Of a DNA stretch of 7,932 bases, positions 6,689 through 7,932 are shown piece after piece. The translations under genes and the position numbers were made by a program. The notes beneath the pieces were generated by a model that was not told the origin of the DNA, did no database searches, and saw only the letters and a list, made by a program, of their open reading frames with translations. Location of the stretch: positions 1 through 7,932 of the forward strand of contig CAMCOB010000058.1 in assembly GCA_945876305.1 (NCBI GenBank), read 5' to 3'. Numbering within the stretch: position 1 is the stretch's first letter; each line of letters starts with the position of its first letter. The stretch is from Bifidobacterium breve. GTDB lineage: Bacteria; Actinomycetota; Thermoleophilia; Miltoncostaeales; Miltoncostaeaceae.

Positions 6689-7350
6689 CTATCGAGGTGG
6701 AGATCGGACCCATGTCCCAGGCGGAGTTCCGCAGGCTCTTCCGCTACGCCGAGGCACAGTCATCGGGCGAACGGGCGCAGGGCAAGCAGGACGATCCGTT
6801 GCGCGCGGTGGGCGAACTGATCGCCGCCAATGGCGGGACGGCCGTCGGGGAGGAGGGCTTCCGCGTCACGCTGCCCGACGATTCGGACGAGCAGGTGTAC
6901 ATGCTGCGCTCGTCGCTCATGCATGAGGGGATCCCCCACCGCCTGTCGCAGGCACTCGATGCCGGCCTCACCGAGGAGGTGTCGTGGCATTCGCACGGCG
7001 ACCACGACCACGAGCGCGCGGTCGTGCGCACGCGCACCGGCGAGATCGCGATGCTGGCCGCCACATGGGTGGAGATTGCCGTCGTCAGCAAGGACGCCGA
7101 CATCCGTGAGCGACTGAACGACTACTTCTTTACCGACGGCCACCACACGACCGACATCCCCGTTGACATCGACGACGACATCGCCGATGACGAGCGCGAA
7201 GTCGAGGGCATCCCCGTGATGCTGGCTGACGAGTGGTCGATGGTCGCCCGCTACCACGGCGACCTTGAGATTCGCGATCGCCTGAACGACCTCTTCTCGG
7301 GACGGCGCGAGTTGGGCGCGGCCGAGGCCGTGGACGACGACATCTCCTGA
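6685..7350 (+). CDS. Uncharacterised acidic protein with an internal duplication
   Basis: I do not recognise this 221-residue protein. It has no signal peptide or membrane segment. The N-terminal part (1-95) reads as mixed alpha/beta, with PMSQAEFRRLFRYAEAQ and EGFRVTLPDD; a His/Asp-rich patch WHSHGDHDHE follows at 101-110; then come two related 30-residue units (119-148 and 175-204), separated by a very acidic linker (DIDDDIADDE) and followed by VDDDIS at the end. The GTG start at 6685 has a strong GGGAGGAG about 5 bases upstream and overlaps the rarA stop as GTGA. Its stop is 4 bases before the ThyX-like gene, so it is in the same transcription unit. The His/Asp patch could bind metal, but no catalytic signature is clear. 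Confidence is high that it is a gene; function is unknown. Confidence 0.85.
   Translation: MTIEVEIGPMSQAEFRRLFRYAEAQSSGERAQGKQDDPLRAVGELIAANGGTAVGEEGFRVTLPDDSDEQVYMLRSSLMHEGIPHRLSQALDAGLTEEVSWHSHGDHDHERAVVRTRTGEIAMLAATWVEIAVVSKDADIRERLNDYFFTDGHHTTDIPVDIDDDIADDEREVEGIPVMLADEWSMVARYHGDLEIRDRLNDLFSGRRELGAAEAVDDDIS
7039..7296 (+). repeat. Diverged internal duplication within the 6685-7350 gene
   Basis: Residues 119-148 (7039-7128) and 175-204 (7207-7296) align without gaps, with 14 identities in 30 by eye. Shared elements are an initial Gly, MLA, a Trp at unit position 10, and the ending IR(E/D)RLND(Y/L)F. The units are 56 residues apart. The DNA copies have diverged widely, so this is an old domain-level duplication, not a recent tandem repeat. 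Confidence 0.7.
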
Positions 7351-7354
7351 TGCG

Positions 7355-7932
7355 ATGAGCGCCGGGGACGACCTCACCCCCGACGAGCGGGCGCGGATCG
7401 CGCCCTACGTCACCGACCCCGTGGGGCCGGTGTTCGCACTCACCCACCTGCCTGAGGCGGTAAAGGGCGCGTTGTTCGCGCGCTACTCGCGGTCGGCCAA
7501 CTCGGTACGGCGCATCCTTCTGGACGAGTTCATTCCCGGCGGCGGCGGCGCGGCGGCGGCGGGTGGCCCCGAGGTCGGGGCCGACCGGGCCCGCGAGTTC
7601 TTCCAGCGGGTGCTCGCCGATTACGGGGATGACTCTGTGGCGCAGCTGGGTGGCGCGCACGTGGCCATCGAGGGCGTGAGCAACGTGCTGACCAAGGTCA
7701 TCGAGTGGGGGCGCCTGGCCAGCTATCTGGAGCAGTCCACGCGGTACGTGCCCTACGACACCCAGTTGAACGGCCGCTGGAAGTACGTGCGGCCGGCCGG
7801 CATTGCTGCTGACCCCGGTCTGCTGAGCAGGTACGAGCGTGTGCTTGACGATTCGTTCGCCACCTACGCACGCCTGAACGCCGTGGTGTGTGACCACCTC
7901 ATGGCCACAGAGGCACCAGCGACCGACGATGC
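7355..7932 (+). CDS. ThyX-like (FAD-dependent thymidylate synthase fold) protein, 3' end cut by window edge
   Basis: The frame opens at ATG 7355, 4 bases after the preceding stop, and stays open for 192 codons to the window end. Conserved segments are VFALTHLPEAVKGALFARYSRS (25-46), ILLDEF (54-59), DYGDDSVAQLGGAHVAIEGVSN (89-110), KVIEWGRLASYLEQSTRYVPYD (114-135) and a RWKYVRP element. The segment RLASYLEQSTRY aligns with the ThyX signature region (RIAS..E.S.RY), and GDDSVAQ is typical of this ThyX-related family. Canonical ThyX proteins carry Arg-His-Arg, seven residues, Ser; here the triplet is Trp118-Gly119-Arg120 with Ser128 kept. Related actinobacterial proteins are long, two-domain ThyX homologues, so a substantial part is probably outside the window. 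Thymidylate synthase activity is uncertain. A Gly/Ala tract (62-71) interrupts the N-terminal part. Confidence 0.85.
   Translation, partial: MSAGDDLTPDERARIAPYVTDPVGPVFALTHLPEAVKGALFARYSRSANSVRRILLDEFIPGGGGAAAAGGPEVGADRAREFFQRVLADYGDDSVAQLGGAHVAIEGVSNVLTKVIEWGRLASYLEQSTRYVPYDTQLNGRWKYVRPAGIAADPGLLSRYERVLDDSFATYARLNAVVCDHLMATEAPATDD
7538..7567 (+). repeat. GC trinucleotide tract encoding Gly4-Ala4-Gly2
   Basis: Four GGC codons, four GCG codons, then GGT GGC encode a ten-residue Gly/Ala run (residues 62-71 of the ThyX-like protein) between ILLDEFIP and the next helix. It is a low-complexity loop insertion and a likely site of replication slippage or length variation between strains. The frame is kept on both sides. 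Confidence 0.7.

Noticed and set aside
7130..7897. Minus-strand open frame (255 codons) opposite the ThyX-like gene
   Set aside because: The product is Arg/Pro-rich with no recognisable domain, while the plus strand carries conserved ThyX-like motifs.

Overview
The window looks like chromosomal DNA of a high-GC actinobacterium (Actinomycetota). The evidence is the GC-rich codon usage, the frequent GTG starts and 4-base gene overlaps, a carbonic anhydrase resembling mycobacterial CanA (Rv1284), an F420/deazaflavin-type nitroreductase, and above all a CysO-type cysteine biosynthesis cluster. A deep-branching actinobacterial class is possible, but the window does not settle the lineage. No rRNA, tRNA, CRISPR array, insertion sequence or prophage gene was seen.

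Layout. Bases 1-1092 carry two plus-strand genes: a beta-carbonic anhydrase missing only its first few codons, and a small deazaflavin-dependent nitroreductase followed by a GC-rich hairpin. Bases 1140-1786 (minus) hold a type II toxin-antitoxin pair, a Phd/YefM-like antitoxin and a PIN-domain (VapC-like) toxin. A 17-base palindrome sits 3 bases upstream of the antitoxin start. A 52-residue plus-strand orphan ORF with a good ribosome binding site (1864-2022) diverges from it.

Bases 2041-4892 (minus) are a compact four-gene operon, transcribed in the order moeZ-like, cysO, cysM, mec. It is a complete sulfur-carrier route to cysteine. The rhodanese/E1-like protein activates and thiocarboxylates the ubiquitin-fold carrier CysO, CysM joins the CysO thiocarboxylate to activated serine, and the JAMM peptidase Mec releases cysteine. 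Two details are unusual: the rhodanese domain precedes the ThiF domain in the activating enzyme (the reverse of mycobacterial MoeZ and human MOCS3), and the carrier ends in Gly-Gly-Gln rather than Gly-Gly.

Bases 5040-7932 (plus) form a second tightly packed run, divergent from the cysteine operon across a 147-base, locally AT-richer intergenic region. It encodes a small four-cysteine protein, the AAA+ recombination ATPase RarA/MgsA, an unrecognised acidic protein with a clear internal duplication, and the N-terminal part of a ThyX-like protein whose RHRx7S signature reads WGRx7S. The overlaps (GTGA twice, then a 4-base gap) suggest co-transcription and perhaps a shared DNA-maintenance or nucleotide role.
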